Shown here: positions 54,543 to 62,310 of the stretch, in pieces
How positions within the stretch are numbered: the first letter of the stretch is position 1
Layout of the letters: the number at the start of each line of letters is the position of its first letter
NCBI GenBank assembly: GCA_031373665.1
Contig: JANMMZ010000043.1
Span: forward strand, 1 to 64,000
DNA from: M3007 sp031373665
GTDB taxonomy: Bacteria; Bacteroidota; Bacteroidia; Chitinophagales; Saprospiraceae
Direction: 5' to 3'
DNA length: 64,000 nucleotides
Made by a program: the position numbers and the translations under genes
The notes under the pieces: generated by a model
Databases searched by the model: none
Told to the model about the DNA's origin: nothing
The model's input: the letters and a program-made list of their open reading frames with translations, nothing else

Positions 54543-55742
54543 ATGTCTCAACAACTCTTATCAGAACGCGTATTAGGATTAGCGGAATCGGAAACCCTTA
54601 AAATGGCTCGAATGGCTCGCGAATTAAAAGCATTAGGCCATGATGTCATTAGCCTTAGCCTTGGTGAGCCCGATTTTGATACACCCGAACACATCAAAGA
54701 AGCGGCTTATCAAGCTCTTAAAGATGGGTACACTAAATATACACCAGTAGCGGGCTTGGTTGAACTAAACAAAGCAATCAGTGAAAAATTCAAGCGCGAT
54801 AACAACTTGAATTATCGCCCTGACCAAATTGTGGTCAGCAATGGAGCCAAGCAAACGGTGTATAACCTTTGCCAAGCATTGCTCAATCCTGGTGACGAAG
54901 CCATTATTTTTGCTCCTTACTGGGTGTCGTACCTAGAAATCATAAAATTATCGGAGGGCATCCCCGTACCAGTATATGCAGGCGTAGAAAAAGATTTTAA
55001 GCCTAGTCCTGAGCAATTGGAAGCCGCCATTACTACAAAAACAAAATTTGTTTTATTTTCTTCGCCATGCAACCCCACGGGAACAGTATTCACCCGTGAG
55101 GAGCTGCAGGCTTACGCTGATGTGATCGCGAAGCACGAAAATGTGATCGTGATCAGCGATGAGATATATGAGTATATCAACTTTACTCATGAACACGTGA
55201 GTATTGGATCTTTTGATAATATTAAAGACCGCACGGTTACTATCAATGGATTTGCAAAGGGTTTTGCAATGACTGGTTGGCGATTGGGGTATATGGGTGG
55301 GCCTAAATTCATAGCCGATGCTTGTACCAAAATACAAGGTCAAGTAACTAGTGGAGCCTCTTCTTTTGGACAAAAAGCAGGTGCTATTGCATTGACTACC
55401 GATTTGAGCAAAACATCAGAAATGCGTGAAGCCTTTCGTGAGCGGCGGGACATTGTTTTGTCTATGCTGGAAGAAATACCTGGTATTAAGACTAATTTGC
55501 CTGATGGTGCATTTTATGTTTTTCCTGATATTAGTTCTTTTTTCGGGAAATCAGATGGACAAATACTCATCAAAGATGCCGACGATTTTTGTGACTATAT
55601 TATGTCTCAAGCCTACGTAGCCTTGGTGTCGGGCAATGCTTTCGGTGATCCCAACTGCGTTAGGTTGAGTTATGCTGCTTCTGAGGAGCAACTGCGCGAA
55701 GCCGTTAGGCGTATCAAAACACTCGTGTCCAGACTTAAATAA
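54543..55742 (+). CDS. PLP-dependent class I aminotransferase (aspartate aminotransferase type)
   Basis: A 399-residue fold-type I aminotransferase starting MSQQLLSERVLGLAES. An ATG nine bases upstream would add three residues. Motifs are SLGEPDFDTPEHIKEAAYQAL, YTPVAGLVEL, SNGAKQTVYN, the PLP-Asp region VISDEIYEYI and the Schiff-base Lys in TINGFAKGFAMTGWRLGYMGG. It resembles the AspC/AAT Ib group, with aspartate or a neutral or aromatic amino acid as substrate. It is followed by the asparaginase-like gene after six bases, suggesting an operon for aspartate/asparagine metabolism. Confidence 0.92.
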   Translation: MSQQLLSERVLGLAESETLKMARMARELKALGHDVISLSLGEPDFDTPEHIKEAAYQALKDGYTKYTPVAGLVELNKAISEKFKRDNNLNYRPDQIVVSNGAKQTVYNLCQALLNPGDEAIIFAPYWVSYLEIIKLSEGIPVPVYAGVEKDFKPSPEQLEAAITTKTKFVLFSSPCNPTGTVFTREELQAYADVIAKHENVIVISDEIYEYINFTHEHVSIGSFDNIKDRTVTINGFAKGFAMTGWRLGYMGGPKFIADACTKIQGQVTSGASSFGQKAGAIALTTDLSKTSEMREAFRERRDIVLSMLEEIPGIKTNLPDGAFYVFPDISSFFGKSDGQILIKDADDFCDYIMSQAYVALVSGNAFGDPNCVRLSYAASEEQLREAVRRIKTLVSRLK

Positions 55743-55748
55743 AAAAAC

Positions 55749-56255
55749 ATGATTCAGGTATTTGTAACAGGCGGTACTTTCGATAAAGATTATAATTATT
55801 TGACTGGCGAACTCTATTTTAATGATACGCATATCAAAGAAATGTTTGAACGTGGTCGTTCAGAGGTTGACATTGACGTGAAAACGTTGATGATGATGGA
55901 TTCTTTGGAGATGCGGGAGGAGGATCTTGCCATTATTGTTTATAATTGTAGCAAGTCGCCAGCGAATAAGATTTTGCTGACTCATGGTACTGATAGAATG
56001 GTGGAAACGGCGCGATTGCTGGCAGAATCGGAGATAGAAGGAAAAACTATTGTATTGACCGGAGCGATGATTCCCTATGCTTTTGGGATGTCATCTGATG
56101 GTTTTTTTAACCTTGGTAGTGCATTGGCCTTTGTACAAGTGCTGCCCCCAGGTGTATATGTGGTGATGAATGGTCGTTATTTCGATTGGAATAAGGTCAA
56201 AAAAAATAAACAAACTGGTACTTTTGTGGAAACGGAGTCTGAGGCAAAGTATTAG
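55749..56255 (+). CDS. Single-domain asparaginase-like protein
   Basis: The 168-residue protein corresponds to the N-terminal domain of type I/II L-asparaginase. It has the first active-site Thr in VTGGTFDKDYNY, the second active-site pair in LTHGTDRMVETARLL, and GKTIVLTGAMIPYAFGMSSDG. The C-terminal domain of ordinary 320-350-residue asparaginases is absent, and the C-terminus is not a truncation: a stop and terminator follow. Whether it hydrolyses asparagine or another amide is unknown. It lies six bases after the aminotransferase, so they are likely co-expressed. Confidence 0.88.
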   Translation: MIQVFVTGGTFDKDYNYLTGELYFNDTHIKEMFERGRSEVDIDVKTLMMMDSLEMREEDLAIIVYNCSKSPANKILLTHGTDRMVETARLLAESEIEGKTIVLTGAMIPYAFGMSSDGFFNLGSALAFVQVLPPGVYVVMNGRYFDWNKVKKNKQTGTFVETESEAKY

Positions 56256-56260
56256 AAAAT

Positions 56261-56303
56261 AATAAAGCCGCTTTAAGAGTATTCCTCTTTAAGCGGCTTT
56301 ATT
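56261..56303 (+). terminator. Intrinsic terminator after the asparaginase-like gene
   Basis: AATAAAGCCGCTTTAAGAG pairs with CTCTTTAAGCGGCTTTATT with one mismatch and a short loop, followed by TTTG. It lies just after the stop and just before the convergent tRNA-Leu gene. Confidence 0.85.
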
Positions 56304-56313
56304 TGCTTTCATG

Positions 56314-56397
56314 TGCCCGGGACGGGGCTCGAACCCGTACGACCTCTACAGTCACAGGATTTTAAGTCCTGCGTGTCTACCATTCCACCACCCGGGC
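56314..56397 (-). tRNA. tRNA-Leu (anticodon TAA)
   Basis: The minus-strand 84-base gene has an acceptor stem GCCCGGG pairing with CCCGGGC, a D-arm with GGTAGACAC, an anticodon stem-loop GGACTTAAAATCC (anticodon TAA, reading UUA), a long variable arm and the T-arm GGGTTCGAGCCC. CCA is not encoded. Confidence 0.93.
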
Positions 56398-56480
56398 GAT
56401 TTTTAAGGTGCTTACTAGTACATAACTCCAAAAATGAGGAAAGGTTCAAAGTTATGTGAGTGTTGATGCCAGCGGCAAAA

Positions 56481-56511
56481 AAAAAGCCTTCATATAAAAT
56501 GAAGGCTTTTT
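56481..56511 (-). terminator. Intrinsic terminator after tRNA-Gly
   Basis: AAAAAGCCTTCAT pairs with ATGAAGGCTTTTT around a 5-base loop, with T residues on the minus strand. It lies 3 bases past the 3' end of tRNA-Gly. Confidence 0.8.
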
Positions 56512-56513
56512 AG

Positions 56514-56586
<73 letters not shown>

Positions 56587-56779
56587 AAGAGTAGTAAAAC
56601 AACGTGTTACCGTCAATTGCGCCGCAAAGATACACGCATCAGTCTTGAACCACCAAATATTTTAGAAAAAAAATTAAAATTTTTTTCTAAATTGTGATTT
56701 TTATCTTGTTTTAGCATCTTTACTACGTAGGCTATGTACCTTTGCACCTATAAACCGATCTTTTCACTCAACATAATCC

Positions 56780-57406
56780 ATGCGTTACCTTACATTATTA
56801 TACGGTGTTATTTTCAACTGTTGCATCTCGACTGTGCTGATAGCACAACCTGACCAATCCGAAAACAAAGACAATACGAGCCTAAGTACACTTGTTCAAA
56901 ATCTTGATGAGGCCAAGCAAAAATTAATGTTTGATTATATTCTTCATGTTTCGGGCATGGAAGATGTGCAAGAGGCTTTTAATCAAATGGGGCTTCAAAG
57001 GCGCGGTCAATTGGTGCAATATGCTTATTTATTGGAAACCAATTTCAAAACTCTGGAGAAAACCACCGTCAGGTGGCAACCTGATACGTTACAATTTGAT
57101 CCTATAGAGGAAGGGGGCATTGTATTGGACTCTTTTCAAGTGACCAATACGGGTTTGAACCCTTATTTTATCAAAGAAGTGAAAACTACTTGCGATTGCA
57201 CGGTGCTCCGTTATCCCACCTATCCGATTCAACCAGGCGAAACGGCTGCCATCAGAATAGAATTCAAAAGCAAAGGGAAGGCTGGCGATGCCACACCGGG
57301 CATTATTATTTACGACAATTCCAGCCCTAATAAGCGCAACATCGTGTATCTCAATGGGAAGGTCAAGCCTCGTAAGAAGCCGAAAGTGATTGTGAAAAAC
57401 AACTAG
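56780..57406 (+). CDS. DUF1573 domain protein, exported
   Basis: The 208-residue protein has a signal peptide (ending STVLIAQ) and about 80 residues of helical sequence. It then has the DUF1573 ASPM/SPD-2-like Ig domain from about residue 110: FDSFQVTNTGLNPYFIKEV-type start, the Cys pair in TTCDCTV, PIQPGETAAIRIEFKSKGKAG and NIVYLNGKV. A basic tail ends the protein. DUF1573 proteins are widespread in Bacteroidota, with unknown function. A TACCTTTG -7 element lies at 56737-56744. Confidence 0.85.
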   Translation: MRYLTLLYGVIFNCCISTVLIAQPDQSENKDNTSLSTLVQNLDEAKQKLMFDYILHVSGMEDVQEAFNQMGLQRRGQLVQYAYLLETNFKTLEKTTVRWQPDTLQFDPIEEGGIVLDSFQVTNTGLNPYFIKEVKTTCDCTVLRYPTYPIQPGETAAIRIEFKSKGKAGDATPGIIIYDNSSPNKRNIVYLNGKVKPRKKPKVIVKNN

Positions 57407-57412
57407 TTACTT

Positions 57413-58405
57413 TCAATAGCGAAATCCTCTAACCAATAGATACCCTGCACGGAAGCGATTGAGCCAGCGTTCCATATCAACCACCAATGTTTTGCGGCTA
57501 AGTATAGATAGGTCTGGGTGCTGAGATTGGAGGTGCTCATAGTGGCTTAAACACAGGGCAGTGATACTGGCCAAATAATGAATAACCCGTATGGCAACTT
57601 TGACCCGATGTTTAGGGTACTCGGTTTCCAAGAGTAAGGTGCACAAATGGGTGTACTGAGCCTTGAAAATATCGTTGAGTTCGGTTGCCTTGCCTTGCTG
57701 GAGCAATAAAGTGGCCACTGTTTCGGTTTGGTCTTGAATATCAAACCAAAAATCAAAAATATCATCGCATAATTGAATGAAAAGCCCAAATTGAAACAAG
57801 GCTTGTTCTTCTTTTACCGAGATAGAATGCTGGAGTGCTGTCCGAAAAAGCAGCACCGAACACCCGCCTTTTTCAGCAGTGATGTCCAATGCTTTTGACA
57901 AATGTAAAGCCGCTTGTTGCTGTTGTCGCCCCGATGTTTCTATATTAAATACTCGGTGCATGTAGTTCTTGAACAAGGGAACATGTCTGGATTCTAATCC
58001 TTGGTACATGTTGTTCAAAAAGTGTTGGGCCAATCCTCGCTGGTCTGCTTTTTTGCCATATTGCTCAGGATTATCTTTCCAAACGATGTCAGAATCGTCG
58101 GATTTTCGATATTCATCGCTGAGGTCATCAAAAAAATAGGCCAATGCTGATAAATTGGAAAAGAGATAATATTCTTGGGTATTGCGAAGGCTCCCCCTTA
58201 GCGAACAAAAAATGACACTGAGGTAGGTCGTGCCATAAAAATAGTGTTGGAGCCGCCTTTGTTCTTTGGAATTCAGGGTTTCGGGGTGGGGGATGGCTAG
58301 GGCTTCGGTGGTTTTGTGCTTAAAATACCAATCGGCTCTGATAAACACCAGTGCCAACCAATAAGTAGCCCTGACAAGATAATATAAATGTGCTATGAAG
58401 CGCAT
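57413..58405 (-). CDS. Isoprenoid-synthase-fold protein (polyprenyl synthetase-like)
   Basis: The start is set at the ATG at 58405, which overlaps the upstream acyltransferase stop as TGATG. A longer frame into that gene exists but would be wholly overlapping. The 330-residue, mostly helical protein carries two Asp-rich motifs. FFDDLSDE at 93-98 resembles the first DDxxD motif. GLFIQLCDDIFDFWFD (Asp214, 215, 218) strongly resembles the second GxxFQxxDDxxD motif of trans-prenyl diphosphate synthases. A KGGCSVLLFRTAL segment is in the expected place. Such enzymes bind diphosphates through Mg. The substrate is unknown, and overall similarity to classical FPP synthases looks low. Confidence 0.65.
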   Translation of the reverse strand: MRFIAHLYYLVRATYWLALVFIRADWYFKHKTTEALAIPHPETLNSKEQRRLQHYFYGTTYLSVIFCSLRGSLRNTQEYYLFSNLSALAYFFDDLSDEYRKSDDSDIVWKDNPEQYGKKADQRGLAQHFLNNMYQGLESRHVPLFKNYMHRVFNIETSGRQQQQAALHLSKALDITAEKGGCSVLLFRTALQHSISVKEEQALFQFGLFIQLCDDIFDFWFDIQDQTETVATLLLQQGKATELNDIFKAQYTHLCTLLLETEYPKHRVKVAIRVIHYLASITALCLSHYEHLQSQHPDLSILSRKTLVVDMERWLNRFRAGYLLVRGFRY

Positions 58406-59484
58406 CAGGTAATTCGGTGGCCTCCGGGGAAGGTGCGTATAAAGATCACAACCATGAATGAGACTAAAAACACCAAGGGAATTAAGATTGGAATGGCCAA
58501 TGCTGGATGCCCTTGACTGTGCCAGTACCCATTTTTGCCCCACCAATCCATTACCAATACATGTATGAAATAGATGCCATAACTGGCATTGGAGAATTCT
58601 TGTTCAATGGGCAATAATGGCTTGTTGTTGAGTTGCCATTTGGCCAATAAAAACCATCCGAATGAGCCTAGACATACATTGGGCGTGAGATAATCATAAA
58701 AAAATGATTGGAATTTTCCACCATTGTCATACCAAGTATTCAAGGCATAAGAAGCAAACATGGTGAACGCTGTGGATCCAATAATCAGCGCCCAAGCCAT
58801 CCATAAAACTTGTTGGTGGGTGAGTTTCCATGGTTCTATGTTGGCGTTGCTATGCTCATTTTCAGGACTTAACAATGATTTATGACCAAGGTAATAACCC
58901 ATTACAAAATAGCCGCAATTATTGGTAAATAACTCAAAGTATATACCAATTTGAATATCAAAAAAGTGATTCATGGACTTGTATCCCCAAGTGCCGAAGG
59001 CCCACATTAAAAAGAAATAAATAAAGTCTCGATCTTTGGCCGAACGCACCCAAGGGCGCAAAATAGGATAGACCATGTATAGGCCAATGATTAGGTATAT
59101 AAACCAAAGGTGGTAATGTACCCCGTTTTCTACTATGTTTTTGATAGCATCCTTTATGGTGGCTGGTTGCCCTGATGCCGTGTAATTGTATAGAGAATAG
59201 ACCGCCATCCAGAATAGAGCAGGAATCACGACTTTTGAAAACCGCCTTTTCAAAAAATCAATGAGGTCGTAATCTTTGCCCAAGAGCAAAAAGCCGCTGA
59301 GCATCACAAAAAGGGGGACACCGACCCTGCTGAGTGAATTCCAAAAATTTCCGGCCCACCACCCAGCAGAGTCCAAGTCAGTACTACCAAAGGCCACTGG
59401 TGCGGCTGCATGGATCATTACGACAAATAATGTCGCGATATTTCGCAAGCGATCAGCCCAGTAAAGGGTGGGTTTGTGGCTCAT
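58405..59484 (-). CDS. Acyltransferase 3 family membrane protein (OafA-like)
   Basis: The 359-residue integral membrane protein has about ten hydrophobic helices. The N-terminal motif LYWADRLRNIATLFVVMIHAAAP contains the conserved Arg and His of the acyltransferase 3 family. SRVGVPLFVMLSGFLLL is the second signature. Family members O-acetylate or otherwise acylate surface polysaccharides, lipids or macrolides. It ends with TGA overlapping the next gene's ATG (TGATG), so the pair is translationally coupled. The acceptor substrate is unknown. Confidence 0.88.
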   Translation of the reverse strand: MSHKPTLYWADRLRNIATLFVVMIHAAAPVAFGSTDLDSAGWWAGNFWNSLSRVGVPLFVMLSGFLLLGKDYDLIDFLKRRFSKVVIPALFWMAVYSLYNYTASGQPATIKDAIKNIVENGVHYHLWFIYLIIGLYMVYPILRPWVRSAKDRDFIYFFLMWAFGTWGYKSMNHFFDIQIGIYFELFTNNCGYFVMGYYLGHKSLLSPENEHSNANIEPWKLTHQQVLWMAWALIIGSTAFTMFASYALNTWYDNGGKFQSFFYDYLTPNVCLGSFGWFLLAKWQLNNKPLLPIEQEFSNASYGIYFIHVLVMDWWGKNGYWHSQGHPALAIPILIPLVFLVSFMVVIFIRTFPGGHRIT

Positions 59485-59536
59485 TTAAAGACTGGTTCAA
59501 GGGCATTACTCAAAAAGTGGTTTCCGTATATCATTT

Positions 59537-61345
59537 TTACTGCATTTTATCGCCCCTGAGTATTCGGTATCGTTTGCGGGCATCTACTGCAAATACGCTA
59601 CCTGAATAGTCAATAAATATTTTTTCATAAAGGGTCTTGGCTTTTTCTAGGTCATTGAGGCGGGTTTCATAGAGTTGGGCTAGGGCATACATAGCGTTGT
59701 CGGCACGTATGTCTTCAGGATATTTCTCGGTTATTTCGGCATAACGCACGGCGGCTTCTTCATACTTGCGGCGTTTTTCAAAAATCTGAGCTTCCAAATA
59801 CAAAATATCGTCGCGGAGTGAATGATCTGGGAAATCGCGACTGAGGGTATCTAATTTCAAAAAGGCTTCGTCAAAGCGATTTTGAAACACCAGCATTTCC
59901 GCGCTTGAATACAAAGAAATAGCCGTTGAGGTTGTATCCAAATTAAGATTGTCCATGATAAATACCGATAAATCGAGGGCATCATTGGAAATTAATTTGG
60001 AAGTAGAAGCCTTCAAAATATCAAATTGAGCCTGAGCCCATTGGAAATCGCCATTGAAATAGGAAAGTCTTGCATTTTTGAATCGGGCTTCTTGACCGAT
60101 TTGTTCTTCTTTAAAGTCTTTATCCACTTGACTATACAAGAGGGTGCTTTCCCATATGTCAGATCCCATTAGGTATATATCGGCAAGGCTGATTTTGGTG
60201 CGGGCTAGTTTTTCCCGATCCATTCCGGGCATTATTTTTAATTCTTCGAGAAGACCGATGGCTTTAGGCGTATTATTCAGGTAATAGGCCTCCAGATCTG
60301 CCAATTGCATGATGATGGTGGCAGTTGATTTGTTTTTTCCAAACTGGGTCAAGAATGTTTCATATTCGGTCTCCAAGATTTTCAGGTCTTCAGAACTATA
60401 GGAGTAGCCTTCGGTTATTTTTTTTCGGCGGCACTCCATCACTTCTTCTTTGGAGTCGTAAAAGAACGCATTCATTTGTCCTTTCTCTGCAACAATGTAT
60501 TCGTAGGCTGCTATCGCCGTTTCATAATCGCGGTTATCGGCGGCATCATTGGCCAGTTTGTAGATCCGTTGTCCATTTTCGCTCAATCGTACATCTAACG
60601 CCTTGTATTGGCGTAAGGCACTCTTGAAATCTTTACGCTGGATAAATGACCAAGCCAACAATTCGATATAATCCGGATTTTCGTCGTCTTGGATACGGGC
60701 GTACAGCTGGGTTTGCAGTTCAGGAAAATCAGCAGGATCTAAGAAACGAGCCAAAATCGTTTGGATCGTTGGGAGTTTTTGAGCATCTTGATCCAGTGAT
60801 TCCAAATAGTTTTTGAGCATTTTCGGTACATCGCCCTTACGTCTATAGATTTCGGCCAAGTTATAGGCGAAACGATTGGGTTCGCTCATCATTTTGCCGC
60901 CATGCTCATAGGCTTGAACTGCATATTCCAGTTTAGAGGCAATTGTGAAGGCATTTGCTAATTTTGCTACCGATCCGAAATCAGGTGCCATTTTTTCGAT
61001 GGCCTTGTTGTATTGGACATTGGCTTCGGCATCTTTTCCCATTCGCTCAAAAAGCCCTCCGTATGTGACATAGGTGCTGGTATTTTCAGGCATTTTTTTG
61101 ATCTGCTTCTTGATGGCTTTTTCACAGCGATCGTATTGCTCCAATTGGATCAATGACTCCACAAAGCGATTAAAGTAGTATTCGCTACGCTCGTCTTTTT
61201 CTAGCAGTTGTTCAAATAGCGAAGCGGATTTTTCATATTCGCCATCGTTGAAATATTGATTGGCAAGGCTGGGATCCTGAGAATGAGCCACGGCAATCAT
61301 GCCCAAAAAAGAGAAATAAAAAGCAATCAGTCTATAATAATTCAT
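59537..61345 (-). CDS. Secreted TPR-repeat protein
   Basis: The start is set at the internal Met at about 61345 because it gives a signal peptide (MNYYRLIAFYFSFLGMIAVAHSQ). An upstream ATG at 61414 would add 23 residues without a better signal. The remaining ~580 residues are almost all TPR-like helical repeats (ANQYFNDGEYEKSASLFEQL, YNKAIEKMAPDFGSVAKLAN, EEAAVRYAEITEKYPEDIRA, ALAQLYETRLNDLEKAKTLY). It is likely a periplasmic or outer-membrane scaffold protein with an unknown partner. It lies 52 bases upstream of the acyltransferase and could be in the same operon. Confidence 0.85.
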   Translation of the reverse strand: MNYYRLIAFYFSFLGMIAVAHSQDPSLANQYFNDGEYEKSASLFEQLLEKDERSEYYFNRFVESLIQLEQYDRCEKAIKKQIKKMPENTSTYVTYGGLFERMGKDAEANVQYNKAIEKMAPDFGSVAKLANAFTIASKLEYAVQAYEHGGKMMSEPNRFAYNLAEIYRRKGDVPKMLKNYLESLDQDAQKLPTIQTILARFLDPADFPELQTQLYARIQDDENPDYIELLAWSFIQRKDFKSALRQYKALDVRLSENGQRIYKLANDAADNRDYETAIAAYEYIVAEKGQMNAFFYDSKEEVMECRRKKITEGYSYSSEDLKILETEYETFLTQFGKNKSTATIIMQLADLEAYYLNNTPKAIGLLEELKIMPGMDREKLARTKISLADIYLMGSDIWESTLLYSQVDKDFKEEQIGQEARFKNARLSYFNGDFQWAQAQFDILKASTSKLISNDALDLSVFIMDNLNLDTTSTAISLYSSAEMLVFQNRFDEAFLKLDTLSRDFPDHSLRDDILYLEAQIFEKRRKYEEAAVRYAEITEKYPEDIRADNAMYALAQLYETRLNDLEKAKTLYEKIFIDYSGSVFAVDARKRYRILRGDKMQ

Positions 61346-61520
61346 CGCAAAAGGTAAAGTCGTGTAGTTGTGTATATTTTTCAGAACTTGGGGCAAAGTT
61401 ATCAATATTTTCATGAAAACGTTTATTTACTCGCTAGGTATTGGCTATATTAGTGCAAATGGTGTAATTTTGCGGGGAGGTTATAAAAAGCATCAATGCA
61501 AAATCTAAACATGTGCATGC

Positions 61521-62291
61521 ATGAACAATCCATATTCTAATCTTTTTGACGAAGAGGCAGCCCAAAAACTGCCTCCTGCTGATTTGGATGACCCCAGATT
61601 TGAGCAGCCTAATAACGTAGAACCATTGGATGCTATTTTAGAAAGGATTAAATCATTTCAAGAAAAATGCAAGGTGTTTTCTCATTTTTTGAGCAGTACC
61701 CGAGCTATTGATCACTACGACGAAGCGGTATCTTCTCGTACATTTTCTTCAATTTTTTATGTTTTAGGCAATCAATCCAAGGGAAACTTGAAGGCCGAAC
61801 GCGATCATTATGATCTCTTACAACTCAAATTTAGGGAGATCATTGTCCGGATGCAGACGATTGCACTTGAGCATTGGGACGTTATGAAACAGTTCAATTT
61901 AGATATTGATGCCCACTATTTTTCCATGACAAAAAACCAACGGCAGGTCAATTATGAAATAAAATCTGCGGTGGATAGCATCAATCTGCAACGCCGAATC
62001 CTTTCGGATGCGGCCCGTGATCTGGAAATACTGATGGATGCTATGAAGGCCAATGAAAAACGCCTAAAAAAGTATATAGACGCAGGTGGTGCCAATAATC
62101 TGGCTTCATCAGAGCATTTTGTACTACTCAACAACAGAAAACAATTGACCGACGGCGCGGAACACCAATTTAATTATCATTTTTTTAGCATGAATCTTTT
62201 AGATAAAGTGGCTATCAAATATGGTGTTTATCTAAAAGAAACGACTGAGCAATACTTACAGAAATTGACTATTTTGATGGATAAATCCTAG
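61521..62291 (+). CDS. Cytoplasmic helical protein of unknown function
   Basis: The 256-residue protein has no signal peptide and is rich in charged helical heptads (ILERIKSFQEKCKVF, AARDLEILMDAMKANEKRLKK), consistent with a coiled coil. No known domain is recognised. It is flanked by a divergent TPR gene and a convergent type B cargo gene, with no close operon partner. Confidence 0.75.
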   Translation: MNNPYSNLFDEEAAQKLPPADLDDPRFEQPNNVEPLDAILERIKSFQEKCKVFSHFLSSTRAIDHYDEAVSSRTFSSIFYVLGNQSKGNLKAERDHYDLLQLKFREIIVRMQTIALEHWDVMKQFNLDIDAHYFSMTKNQRQVNYEIKSAVDSINLQRRILSDAARDLEILMDAMKANEKRLKKYIDAGGANNLASSEHFVLLNNRKQLTDGAEHQFNYHFFSMNLLDKVAIKYGVYLKETTEQYLQKLTILMDKS

Positions 62292-62310
62292 TACTTCAAT
62301 AGCGTAATAG

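Noticed and set aside
58406..58546. Extension of the isoprenoid-synthase-like frame into the acyltransferase gene
   Set aside because: The extra 47 residues are entirely within the upstream gene; the TGATG-coupled ATG at 58405 fits better.
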